This document shows positions 32,273 to 42,965 of a stretch of DNA of 64,000 nt, piece after piece. The stretch comes from Anthoceros angustus (lineage: Eukaryota > Streptophyta > Anthocerotopsida > Anthocerotales > Anthocerotaceae): contig VJWM01000135.1 in the NCBI GenBank assembly GCA_010909165.1, positions 620,001 to 684,000 of the forward strand. The letters run 5' to 3'. The notes beneath the pieces are model-generated. The model worked only from the letters and a program-made list of their open reading frames with translations, did no database searches and had not been told where the DNA came from. Each line of letters opens with the position of its first letter. Position 1 is the stretch's first letter. A program made the translations under genes and the position numbers.

Positions 32273-34600
32273 ATGGATGTGGGCAATTTGATTTGTGCAA
32301 CTGGCCCAGCTGCTAGTGCACGAGAGCTGGGTTTTGCGTTCAGCCTTGACTCCATATGTTCAGATCATGCTTCTGGGAATCATGCCTGCCTGGCCCGTTG
32401 CGCTTCTTTTACACACAAGGCGACAGGGCCGCTTGTGGCAACAGCTTTCGTGGACTCATCGAAGAGATATCCATGCACTAACAGGGGCTCTAGAAAGAGC
32501 TCCTACAGGATAGCTGCTCTGCTGGGTCCTGCAGATATGAAGATGGGTCGTGGTGCCCCCGCACTTAGGTGGAGCGTGACGGATGATACGGATGATACTG
32601 ATGATACTCGAAGGCCTGCAGGGTACGAAAGGGAAGTCATGGCTGAAACCGTGAACAAGCTATGTCAGCAGGGGCATCTCCATGAGGCTGTTGAGGGTGT
32701 GGGCGTTTTGGTTCAAACAAATTGTCGTATTTCTAAGTCTCTCTTCTATACTATCGTGAAGAAATGTATCGTTCAGAAGGATCTGGTTTGGGGCCGCCGG
32801 GTCCATGCTCTCACCGTGAAAAAGGGCTATGACACGGGCACGTTCCTCTGCAACCACATCCTGCGAATGTATGCTTCTCATGGCAGATTGCAGGAAGCGA
32901 TGGATGTGTTCACCGTGGTTGCTGAACCAGATGTCTTCATGTGGTCTTCCATAATCTCAGCACATGTTAAACATGGACAAGATAAGCTGGCCATACAGCT
33001 GTATCACCATTTGCGCAGGTCGGGTGTAAAACCAGATGGCCATGTGTTTGTGTCAGCTCTTCAGGCTTGTGCAAGGGGCACAGACTTGGAAACTGGACAG
33101 CAGGTGCATGCTGATGTGTTGGCCAGTGGAGTTGCGCCTGATCTTTTTGTTTATAACTGCTTGGTGGACATGTATGCAAAGTGTGGCAGCCTGGAAGACG
33201 CTCAAAGAGTGTTTCAAGGACTGAGTAACAAAGATGTGGTTACTTGGACGGCTCTCATCGCAGGATATTCCCAGCAGGGCATGGGTCAGGAGGCCCTTCA
33301 TCTTTACAGTGCTATGCAAGAAGGAGGACTTACTGTACCCAATTCAGTGACATTCGTGTGCCTCCTGCAAGCATGTGCAACTGTGGGCACCCGCGCTTTA
33401 GAGACTGGAAAGCAGCTGCATGCACAGATCAGAGAACGAGTGCTTGAGGCTGATGGGCTTATAGGCAATAGTTTGGTAAATATGTATGCAAAGTGTGGCA
33501 GCTTGGAAGACGCTCAAAGAACGTTTGACAGGCTTACCCAGAAAGATTTGGTTGCGTGGAATGTTATGATTGCAGCATATGCAAACTTGGGCAGCTTAGA
33601 GGATGCGCAGCTTGTGTTTGACAGACTTAGTCAGAAAAATGTGGTTACGTGGAATGTGATGATAACAGCATATTCCCAGCAAGGCATGGGGCACGAAGCA
33701 CTTCGTCTTTACAGGACGATGAGAGAGGAGGGCATGGTTGCACCCAATTCTGTGACATATGTGTGCCTCCTACAGGCTTGTGCAAATGTGGCAGCACTGC
33801 ATCTTGGAAGGCAGCTTCATGCAGAGATTGTAGAACAGGGCCTTCAAGCCGACGATGTGCTCGTAGCTGTCAGTTTGATTAACATGTATGCAAAGTGTGG
33901 GAGCATGCTTGACGCACAGCAGATCTTTGAGGCATTGCCTGAAAGAGCCGTTGTCGCCTGGAATGCACTTATTGCAGGCTACACTCGGCAAGGAAACAAG
34001 GCACAGGTCTTTGACTTGTTTCACAGAATGGGAGAGGATGGCATACAGCCAGACGGCGTCACATTTCTTAGTGTGCTGACAGTATGCAGTCATGTGGGTC
34101 TCGTGGAACAAGGGAGGGAGTCCTTTGAGATAATGACCAAACAGTATGGCATTTCCCCCACGGCAGAGCACTACACATGCATGGTGGATCTGCTCGGTCG
34201 TGCAGGCCAACTGGAGGAGGCACTAGCATTGGCACGGAAAATGCCTGGCATCCCTGATGCTGCAGTCTGGCACAATCTGTTGGGTGCTTGTCGAAAGTGG
34301 AGCAACATAGAGGTTGGACGCCATGCTTTCAATGAAGCAGTGAACCTGCACAAGAAAGATGCAACAGCATATGTGATGATGTCGAACATATACGCCAGTG
34401 CACAGATGTGGCAACAGGCACAGCAGGTGCAAGCGAGGAGAAAAGAAATTGGAGCATGGAAGCAGCCAGGCCAGAGCTGGTGGACAGACATGGATGGACT
34501 GGTGCACTCTTTTCTGGTGGGGGACACAAAGCACTCCGAGAGTGAGGGCATATACGAAATGCTAGATCATCTGTGTTCCAAAATGAACTGGGAAGGTTAG
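32273..34600 (+). CDS. PLS-class PPR protein with E-type C terminus, paralogue of the gene at 17718
   Basis: Intronless, 775 residues from ATG 32273. After a weakly conserved N terminus comes a triple DDT run coded by repeated GATGAtAC units, then AETVNKLCQQG and ordered P, L and S motifs (LVDMYAKCGSLEDAQRVF, VTWTALIAGYSQQG). Around residues 420-470 a partial motif is duplicated (NLGSLEDAQLVFDRLSQKN after SLEDAQRTFDRLTQKD). The E region (ACRKWSNIEVGRHAF, AWKQPGQSWW, HSFLVGDTKH) ends at CSKMNWEG without a DYW domain. It shares its architecture and most motifs with the gene at 17718-19898, so the two are recent duplicates lying in the same direction around the ABCG and methyltransferase genes. 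Expected role: organelle RNA editing-site binding. Confidence 0.93.
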   Translation: MDVGNLICATGPAASARELGFAFSLDSICSDHASGNHACLARCASFTHKATGPLVATAFVDSSKRYPCTNRGSRKSSYRIAALLGPADMKMGRGAPALRWSVTDDTDDTDDTRRPAGYEREVMAETVNKLCQQGHLHEAVEGVGVLVQTNCRISKSLFYTIVKKCIVQKDLVWGRRVHALTVKKGYDTGTFLCNHILRMYASHGRLQEAMDVFTVVAEPDVFMWSSIISAHVKHGQDKLAIQLYHHLRRSGVKPDGHVFVSALQACARGTDLETGQQVHADVLASGVAPDLFVYNCLVDMYAKCGSLEDAQRVFQGLSNKDVVTWTALIAGYSQQGMGQEALHLYSAMQEGGLTVPNSVTFVCLLQACATVGTRALETGKQLHAQIRERVLEADGLIGNSLVNMYAKCGSLEDAQRTFDRLTQKDLVAWNVMIAAYANLGSLEDAQLVFDRLSQKNVVTWNVMITAYSQQGMGHEALRLYRTMREEGMVAPNSVTYVCLLQACANVAALHLGRQLHAEIVEQGLQADDVLVAVSLINMYAKCGSMLDAQQIFEALPERAVVAWNALIAGYTRQGNKAQVFDLFHRMGEDGIQPDGVTFLSVLTVCSHVGLVEQGRESFEIMTKQYGISPTAEHYTCMVDLLGRAGQLEEALALARKMPGIPDAAVWHNLLGACRKWSNIEVGRHAFNEAVNLHKKDATAYVMMSNIYASAQMWQQAQQVQARRKEIGAWKQPGQSWWTDMDGLVHSFLVGDTKHSESEGIYEMLDHLCSKMNWEG

Positions 34601-35330
34601 GGGCCACAGCTGCAGGTGTTGTTTGGGGACGTATTCGATGGTGGGTTTGAATCTGAAGGCTTTGCATGCGTGTAAGGAACCACGCCGACACATTTTCCCT
34701 ACCACAGTGGGTCTGAGTGTACATAGTAAGTGGCTGCAGTTTTGAAAGGGCAAACAGATGACTTGGTTGTACATACATCTACAAAACTATCGTGCACAAC
34801 TGGTCGAGGACGATTTTTTTTTAGCCAACTAGTCTGCAAAACGCACGATGGCGTGGTAACTAACAGACACAGTGGACTCGAGCTAGGCATAGGTTAGAAC
34901 CATTCAAGCGGTGGAGATGGAAGGACATGCCATGGGCCTGGCCTGAGATTGAATCATGAGGCTCAGCCTGAGTCTGAGCCAAATGATCGGATAATAAAAG
35001 TAAATATTTTTGAAAAGCAACGCTTTTTGTTGCCTCTCCAGAAGGGATGATAAGTTACCTCAAACTTGGTCCATTACAAATTGTATAAAGCTTTAGTGCA
35101 ACAATGACTTTGGATTCTTCAAGGACTAACAAACATAATCATGAGGACTAGCCATCTAAAGGAGTAAAGTGTTAAACTTGGAATGGCTCTCGAACTTGGA
35201 TTGAAACTATCGCAATACTTTTTCCTGCAGTATGGTTTGCTTGCGAAAAAAAATGATGATGAATATAGCAAACAGCTATTTTTTATTTTACCTAGTGTGG
35301 CCATCCGTTTTAGTATAGTATGGTTCACCG
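34601..35330. other. Intergenic, no gene seen
   Basis: 3' region of the PPR gene turning AT-rich from about 34980. No coding signal. Confidence 0.4.
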
Positions 35331-36080
35331 CCAAAAATATGGCAAAGAATGTTTTGCTTCATCGGTTGCGCATGCCATTATCGAGGATTGAGCTCGGGTC
35401 ACCTAGTCTCACACTGCTATTTTTGCTTTGTACTTAAAGTGGTAATTTTCGTTCCGTGAAATCATTCCATATTGTCATTTTTTTTAGTGTGGTTTGCCAC
35501 CAAAAATATATCTATAGACGTTCTACTACATCAGTTGTGCACGCCATTGTCCGGGATCGAACCCAGGTCACCTGGTCTCACGCCGCAATTTTTTTTATCC
35601 TAGTGTGGTCCATGGTTGTTTGGCACGAATAATATAGCAATGAACATTTTGCTTCAACAGTTGTCACCCACGTAACAGGTACCTAATATGGCCGTTTTTT
35701 TGTTTTATAGTGTGGTTTGCCCCTAAAAGTATGTTGCCTATCGTTCACCACTAATATTATGGCAATGGTTGCTTTCTTAGTCCTCACACCATTACTGCGG
35801 ATCAAACCCGGATCACTCACCACCAATAATATGGCAATGGTTGCTTTATTAGTCCTCACACCATCACTGCGGATCAAACTCGGATCACTTGTGTAACAAT
35901 CGTGGCCGTTTCTCATTTTGTAGTCTGGTTTGCCACAAAAATTATTGCAATTAACATTGTACTCCACACAACTATGGCTGTTTTTTCATTTGGTAGTGTG
36001 GTTTGCTACAAAAATTATTGCAATTAACACTGTCCTTATGAGTCTCCACGATGCTGCAGGAATTGAATCCAAGTCACCTG
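35331..36080. repeat. Diverged repeats carrying tRNA B-box-like motifs
   Basis: A block with GCATGCCATTATCGAGGATTG then GGTCACCT recurs at about 35365 and 35534 (offset 169). A 72-bp unit (GGCAATGGTTGCTTT...CTGCGGATCAAAC(C/T)CGGATCAC) is duplicated at about 35761 and 35833. GGGATCGAACCC at 35551 is the exact reverse complement of a tRNA B box, and weaker forms occur at about 35389, 35807, 35879 and 36057. This suggests decayed SINE or tRNA-like elements. No gene is seen. Confidence 0.6.
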
Positions 36081-37298
36081 TATGATTGGGGCAGACACTT
36101 ACGCTATACTATAACAACAACAACTTTATTTATATCCACTAAGGATCTCCATAACGACTTTTATATTTTAATTAATTTAGTACTTTTTATTAGTTATAAT
36201 TGTCATCTTTACAGATATAACTATGGTGAAAATAATTTTAGACTTGCTCTTTTTTATGGTAACCCTTGGCATCTCCTATGGTATCTAAAGTAAATAGGCT
36301 CACCCCATATTTGCAGCATAATCTCTGCGTATACAAAACATCACTTAACTAGAGAATAATTAAATATATATCGAAATAAATTTAAATTTATTAGATATTG
36401 GGTGTTCTTATGCTTCTTTATGGGATCTCCGACCTTCACTAAAATCCATGAGATCCACAAAGTGCAAAAGCAAAATCACATCCGAAGGGGGCGGTGGGGA
36501 CTGGAGGTAACTTGATTCTCATGCAAAACGAATCCGATCGGTCGCTCACTTTGTAGCCCGACACAAGAAGAAATGGGCGATACATACAGTAGGGAGCTGT
36601 GAATGCGAGCAAGGGGTGCCAAGTGGACGGCTGACAGGAGCGCAGGAATGGATGGCGCGCTGCATCCACGGCTGAAATGCGGCTCCCCGGCCCATCCAAG
36701 GGACTGGATATGCCTGGCGCCGTCGTTGGCATCATTCCAGCATTCCGGGTCCTGGGTTCAGGGTCCAGGGTCCAGGCCAGGGAGCCGTGCGAGAGGTCAA
36801 ACAATTGAGCGAATTATGTAATTGCCCAAGTCGGCAGTATTGCATGCCATACGCGATTGGGTAGCCGTGGATCTGCTGCCGGCATTTCTTCCAGATTCTT
36901 CACCCCCCGGTTTCATCCGCCTGTTGCTGTCCAGTGCGCTAAGGCGAGCTTTTTCTGACGCTATCTATCCATTTGTGGCCCTTGTTCTCCCTCTACCTAA
37001 GGCTGTGGATTGTGGCTAGCCTGCCTCCGAGGAGTCGGAGCCGTCTGCGGGCTTCCGCACCCTTCTCTCCTGGTAACCCACCAGCAGCTCAGCTGCCTGC
37101 CCGCGGAGGTCGGGGTCCAATCTCTTTCTTACCCCTCATCTGCAGCGCCCAGCTCCTCTTCTTCTCGGCGGAGGAGAAGGCAGCTGCTGCAGCTCCTCTT
37201 CTTCTCTCGCAGCTGGGACAGGACCCAGGTCCCGAAACAGAAGCCGAAGCAGAAGCGGAAGCGGAAGCGGAAGTCGAAGCGCCTCGCTCCCTGCAGCC
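36081..37298. promoter_or_regulatory. AT-rich spacer, then GC-rich promoter and 5' UTR of the transketolase gene
   Basis: 36100-36430 is strongly AT-rich; base composition turns GC-rich from 36480. At 37238-37275 GAAGCG/GAAGCA hexamers repeat about six times just before the start codon, giving a purine-rich leader. Frames reading through it (EAEAEA) are not in the transketolase frame. Confidence 0.5.
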
Positions 37299-40274
37299 AT
37301 GGCCGCCGTGCGGTGCAATGTTGCCCAGGTGGGCGCTGCGGCCGCGGCCGCTCCGGGGGCGATCCGGGCTGCGTCCGGCCAGGGGGTGGACCGGGTGGCC
37401 GCGCAGGCCTTCCCTGTGGGCACGTTCTCCGGGCTGAGGCTCGCGTCCAAGGGGCAGCGCGCGGTGTCCGCCTCCCCCGTGCAGAATGCGTCTGCCGGGA
37501 AGCTGCAGAAGGCGGCGCCTGTGCGGGCTACCGCGGCCGTGGAGACTCTGGAGAAGACGGACGTGGCGTTGGTGGAGAAATCCATCAACACCATCCGCTT
37601 CCTGGCCATCGATGCGGTGGAGAAGGCCAATTCTGGGCACCCCGGGCTGCCCATGGGCTGCGCTCCCATGGGCCACATTCTCTTCGACGAAATCATGCGG
37701 TACAACCCTAAGAATCCCTACTGGTTCAACAGGGATCGGTTTGTGCTGTCTGCCGGCCACGGATGCATGCTGCAGTACGCTCTGCTCCATCTTGCGGGAT
37801 ACGACAGTGTCCAGGTATGCCTGTATGTCTCGTCATGTTGTTGTTGTTCAAGTGCATTTCGGCTCCGTCTATTGTTGTTGGTTGGGGTTGCATGCTTGTC
37901 GCACTAAAACATCCTGCCTCGCTGTCCGGGTTTCAGGAGGAGGATCTGAAGCAATTCCGTCAGTGGAAGAGCAGGACTCCCGGCCACCCAGAAAATTTTG
38001 AGACACCCGGTGTCGAGGTCACTACTGGTAATGAACAGTCCTTCGAGATGATAGTTGTTGTGCCAGCACGCCATGCATGCTCCATCTTGTTGCATGTCGC
38101 CGACACTCTCGTCTGTCGTGGCAGGTCCTTTGGGGCAGGGAATTGCGAATGCTGTGGGTCTGGCTTTGGCCGAAGCGCACCTTGCTGCCCGTTACAACAA
38201 GCCTGATGCCAAGGTTGTCGACCACTACACGTAAGTGTCCAGTGTGCTGCATGTTGATTTTTTTTTTTCTAATCGAACTGTCCTCCAGTGGCCGTTTCTT
38301 ACCGATCTGTGTGTCTCAACCTTCGCAGATACTGTATCCTTGGAGATGGATGCAACATGGAAGGTATCTCGAATGAGGCTGCATCTCTTGCGGGTCACTG
38401 GGGGCTGAACAAGCTCATCGCTCTGTACGACGATAACCACATCTCCATTGACGGAGACACCAAGATTGCCTTCACCGAGAGTGTGGATGACCGCTTCAGG
38501 GCTCTAGGTTGGCATGTTATCTGGGTGCAGAACGGAAACACTGACTATGATGCTATCCGGGCTGCTATTGCTGAGGCGAAGACCATCAAGGATAAGCCTG
38601 TTTTCATCAAGGTAAATTTTTGTGATGACTTGCCAGCGTGTTCTGGTCATTTCCGTAGTCCCGTTGTATGTCGAGTCTAATGTTTTTCAGAGTCTGGTGG
38701 CAATGTTGGGGGCCCGACCTTCATCTTTGTTTTTGTTGTTCTTGCAGGTTACTACCATCATTGGATTTGGTTCTCCCAACAAGGCAAACTCTTACAGCGT
38801 CCATGGAGCAGCTCTCGGAGCTAAGGAGGTGGACGCAACACGCAAGAACCTTGGCTGGCCATACGAGCCTTTCTTTGTCCCTGAGGATGTGAAGAGGTAC
38901 GCTAGGGCCATCATCTGTTCCTTGCTTGTGTGTCAATTTGTCATATAGGTTGCAGCAGATTGTACTGGATGTTGTGTTGATAATTTATTGCTTGTGCTAG
39001 CCACTGGAGCCGCCACACCAAGGAAGGTGCTGCTTATCAGGCTGAGTGGGAGGCTGCTGTCGCTGCATACGAGAAGAAGTACCCTGCGGAGGGGGCTGAG
39101 TTCAAGCAGCTCATCAGCGGAGAGCTTCCAGAGGGCTGGGAGAAAGCTTTGCCTGTAAGATCTATCCAATGACGCATGCACTAGGTTTCAGATTCTGGGG
39201 AGTTCAAGCAATATTTTAGAAGTTTGTTTGCCATTCTTTGTTTCTGGGCTTCAGTCTACCTGGGGCTTCTTTCTGGAAGATCTAACCATGTTTATGTACC
39301 GTGGATTGCAGACTTACACCCCAGAGACACCTGGTGATGCCACCCGTAACTTGTCTCAGACGAATCTGAACGCACTTGCAAAGGTGCTGCCAGGGCTTAT
39401 TGGAGGAAGTGCTGACTTGGCTGGATCCAACATGACTTTGATGAAGATGTTCGGTGACTTCCAAAAAGACACACCCGAAGAGCGCAACCTGCGATTTGGT
39501 GTGAGGGAACACGCCATGGGAGCCATCTGCAACGGTATCCTACTCCACAACAGCGGGCTGATCCCATACTGCGCGACCTTCTTCATCTTCACTGACTACT
39601 TGCGGGCTGCTATGCGCATCTCTGCCCTGAGCGAGGCTGGTGTGATCTATGTCATGACCCACGACTCCATCGGTCTGGGAGAGGACGGTCCCACCCACCA
39701 GCCTATCGAGCATCTGGCCAGCTTCAGGGCCATGCCCAACATCCTCATGCTCAGGCCAGCTGACGGAAACGAGACTGCGGGATCCTACAAGGCTGCTGTA
39801 CTGAACCGGAAGACACCGTCTGTGATTGCCCTCTCCAGGCAAAAGCTGCCCAACCTTGCAGGATCTTCCATCGAGAACACGCTGAAGGGTGGCTACGTCC
39901 TCAGCGACAACTCCACTGGAAACAAACCCGATGTCATCCTCATCGGCACAGGTTCCGAGGTGGAAATCGCCGAGAAGGCTGCCAAGGTCCTGAGGGACGA
40001 GGGGAAGGCGGTGAGAGTGGTGTCCTTCCCCTCCTGGGAACTTTTTGAGCAGCAGAGCGCTGAGTACAAGGAGAGCGTCTTCCCGGCAGCTGTGACCGCC
40101 AGGGTGTCCATCGAGGCCGGTGCAACCTTGGGATGGGAGAGGTACGTGGGCTCCAAGGGTAAGATCATCGGTTTGGACCACTTCGGTGCCAGCGCACCCA
40201 TCGGCATCCTGTACAAGGAGTTCGGCCTCACCGCGGAGAATGTGGTGGCCAAGGCTAAAGAGACCCTGGCCTGA
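37299..40274 (+). CDS. TKL: Transketolase, plastidic
   Basis: Seven exons: 37299-37814, 37937-38027, 38125-38230, 38329-38611, 38748-38896, 39001-39154, 39312-40274, giving 753 residues with all phases matching. About 80 N-terminal residues rich in A, S and basic residues form a plastid transit peptide. The mature enzyme starts near [20 protein letters not shown]. Visible sites are [18 protein letters not shown], the thiamine-diphosphate motif GDGCNMEG...[20 protein letters not shown] and the C-terminal [11 protein letters not shown] and DHFGASAP. The enzyme moves two-carbon ketol units in the Calvin cycle and oxidative pentose phosphate pathway in the stroma, using thiamine diphosphate and Mg. 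Length and motifs are those of land-plant TKL. Codon use is notably GC-rich in exon 1. Confidence 0.97.
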
Positions 40275-41288
40275 AAGTACCCATGCTTAGTGTGAGGTTT
40301 ATCTTACCCCTTTCCGAGGTTTTTTCTTCTTAGCAACTGGTAATGGGCATTGGGGATTGATTCCTCCTCCCACCATTCTGAACAGACGACAGGCAGCCGT
40401 GAGCATATCCGATGAGATGTGTCCATTCTGCAGCCTTTTCACAATCAATCCTTAGACGTGAGTGATACATTTTTTTATGTCGTCCCGAGCATAGACAAGA
40501 AGCAAGCAGTCTGCAGTTTTGGCAGGAATCGATGGAATCTTTCTTCCACTCAGCAACAAGATGTGAGTGACAGCCGAAGAGGTGGTCACATCAATAAATG
40601 AAGCTGTGCTGCCAGTGGCCAGCCTGAGGAATTCTGTGGGAAGTCTTGCAGTGCTCTGGCTTTCGTACACTGGCTTTATGAGCAGAGGATATTTGGTGAA
40701 TCACACAGGATATGTACGAGCTGCTGCTCGGGTATGACTGGAGGTTTGAAACATTGTTTGTGTGCATCTGGTTGGCCCAGGGCAGCATTGCCAGACTGGA
40801 TAGGTCTCAGCACCCAGGTCCACCAATTTCCTAATCGATCGTAATCGCCCAGCGAGCACAAAAGATGTCATCCTTCGATGGGTGGAAGTCGGAGGCCCCC
40901 AAAGACGCAGTCCAGTCAAACCCATCCTCCTTTCGGTCTGCTCGCAGCCGACCGCGGCCGAAGACAAAGCCCCCTTTCTTGCTTTCTTGCTCGGAGCCAG
41001 TCATGTGGTGCCTCCTTGCACACGATGCACACATAAGTACATACATTCATATTTCATATCAACACGCATGTAGTCTAGAAAGAAGGCTAAAGAGCCGAGC
41101 CGTTGCTCGTTCGGGAAAAGAAGAGGCTTTCCGCTTTCTGCAGGCAGGAAAGGATGACATGATGAAGGATGACCGCTTCCATCATTCGCAAAGCCCTCAT
41201 GACGCAAGAGCCTAACTGCACCGCAGCAGTCAGAAGGGCTCATCAATGGCCTCCACATCGAGCATGTGTGCAAGGATTCACATATGCA
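40275..41288. other. Transketolase 3' region and intergenic, no gene seen
   Basis: Overlapping short frames at 40865-41215 and on the other strand show no domain. No RNA gene was recognised. Confidence 0.4.
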
Positions 41289-41290
41289 TA

Positions 41291-41827
41291 CAGTCCACCC
41301 CCCCTAAATGGGACTGGTTCGGAGTGCCTTTAGAGGTCCCATTAAGGGAGGTGTCCCGATTATATTTTCCCTATTTAAAAATAATAAAAATATTATAAAC
41401 TCTAAAAATCAAAAATACCCAAAAAAGAAAATTTTAAATTTTGATTGATAGGTTTCACTAAAAATAACTTTTACCACTTCTTTATATAGTTGTTTGAAAG
41501 CTAGCGCTCTCTCAAAGCAACATCAAAAAACCTCTACCTATCATAAAGGAAAAAGCTTAGCTTAAGAGTTTTCAATCACACCTAAAAGTCTATTGTTCTC
41601 TGAAATAATGGATTCTTTTTTCTTTCTTTTTTAATTGTTTTTAGTAAAAAAATTAGAAATCCCATTTAGGGAGGTGAAACTAACATGAATGTATGTTTCA
41701 AAAGGTCCCAATTATCATTTAGGGAAAAGTCCCATTTATTACATTGTAAACTAAAGGGAGTTGGATGGGAGGTCCCATTTAGAGAGAAATTCCATTTATA
41801 GAGTTCCCAATTAGGGAGGGCCGACTG
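41291..41827. mobile_element. Non-autonomous DNA transposon (MITE), Tc1/mariner or pogo-like
   Basis: The left end starts CAGTCCACCCCCCCTAAATG and the right end, read in reverse, starts CAGTCGGCCCTCCCTAATTG, so the element has imperfect terminal inverted repeats of about 25 bp. It is flanked by TA on both sides (41289-41290 and 41828-41829), the target duplication of the Tc1/mariner superfamily. Forms of CCCATTTAGGGAGG recur inside both ends as subterminal repeats. The 537-bp interior is very AT-rich and has no coding capacity. Confidence 0.83.
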
Positions 41828-41829
41828 TA

Positions 41830-42965
41830 CATGGGGCCGCGTGAAGGAACGGATTCCCACGCACATTATGACATGGGCCGTAGCGCCCTTGATGGGCGCC
41901 TTGATGAGGACAGAGAGGCGATGGCGGGCATGCGCACCAGCCCCTTCACGGGGGCAGCAGCAGACAGAAGGCACCGGGTTTCGGAACGGCAGCCACCCTC
42001 GGTCCCGAGTCTCACCAAATAATGGCTATGGCAGGGTTCGACCCTGCGACCTGCGTGTTCTCAGCCCGTCGCTCAGCCAACTGAGCAATGCCGACAGCCC
42101 GAGGAGTCGTGGCTCAGGCAGGGCCAGGACGCGCGAGCGGGCCAGCTCGGTCCACTGAAACCGCTCGCTCGCTTAACCGCACGGCAGCGAGCTGGATGTA
42201 CAGATCTGGTGCTGACAGGGGATTTCAGGCTTCCAGGCTTTCGGGCCGGACGGCGCGATGTCGCTCCCCGCACCCTTGTTGCGTGCCTTGCTCGGCCGCC
42301 CAGCTCGGCTCGCAGCTGGGCAGTGCGATGCGCGGCTCGTGCCTAACCGCCCCAACGGCATGAGGGAGGCGGGTAGGAGCGGGCATGACGGAGCGTGACG
42401 AGGCAGCCCCGGATTCGACTGGCATCGGAAAGAGAAAGTGGGTTGGCTCGCCCGCGAGTCGCCGGGGCCGGGCGCCCGAGGTGCATGCGCCTGCCATGGC
42501 GGATCAACGTGGCCCGCGTTGCGCACAACACGCATTTGCCGACTACACCCCGGCACTTCGCAAGCCTGTGCCACTGCCAGTCGTGAGAGATGAGCCAAGA
42601 GAAGCCCTTCCCCTCCCGGAAGCTAAATCAGAGAGAGATGCGGGTTCTAAATAAATCAGCGCTCCTATCGCGGGGCTAATTCTGGCCATCTCTGCCTACT
42701 GGCGGCCATCTCAAGGCTCTACCGCCTCGCCTGCCCACAACCCAAGTCGCAAAGGCATCAATTTCGCACGCATCGGAGCCTGCTCTTCCGCTTCCCACCC
42801 AAGGCCACGCCTTGCGGTCTAGGTGGGGCTCTTGCGTTGCTTCTTCCCACCTTTCTCCCGCTGTCCATGTCTTTCTTGCTTGCTCAAATCGGCGGTGGGG
42901 CGGTTCCGGGTCTGAATCAGCCAGCCTCGCCAGCCTGATCCTGCCGCTGCCGCCCGGAATTGGCC
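41830..42965. other. GC-rich gene-free block with a tRNA-like sequence
   Basis: Composition jumps from AT-rich (MITE) to GC-rich. Long overlapping frames on both strands are composition artefacts with no domains. The last 250 bp are probably the leader of the F-box gene. Confidence 0.4.
42022..42096 (-). other. tRNA-like sequence, probably a pseudogene or SINE head
   Basis: On the minus strand there is a good D arm (GCTC-AGTTGGCT-GAGC), a 7-base loop CTGAGAA (anticodon position GAG) and a T arm GCAGG-GTCGAAC-CCTGC. The acceptor stem (GTCGGCA against CATAGCC) pairs poorly and the anticodon stem has two mismatches. A functional tRNA is unlikely. Confidence 0.45.

Noticed and set aside
31798-32355. 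185-codon minus-strand frame as a separate gene
   Set aside because: No recognisable domain; it overlaps the start of the plus-strand PPR gene and is more likely leader or first exon of the long PPR gene.
37089-37790. Minus-strand frames of 189-233 codons over the transketolase start
   Set aside because: They are antisense to a confident, high-GC first exon and have no domain.
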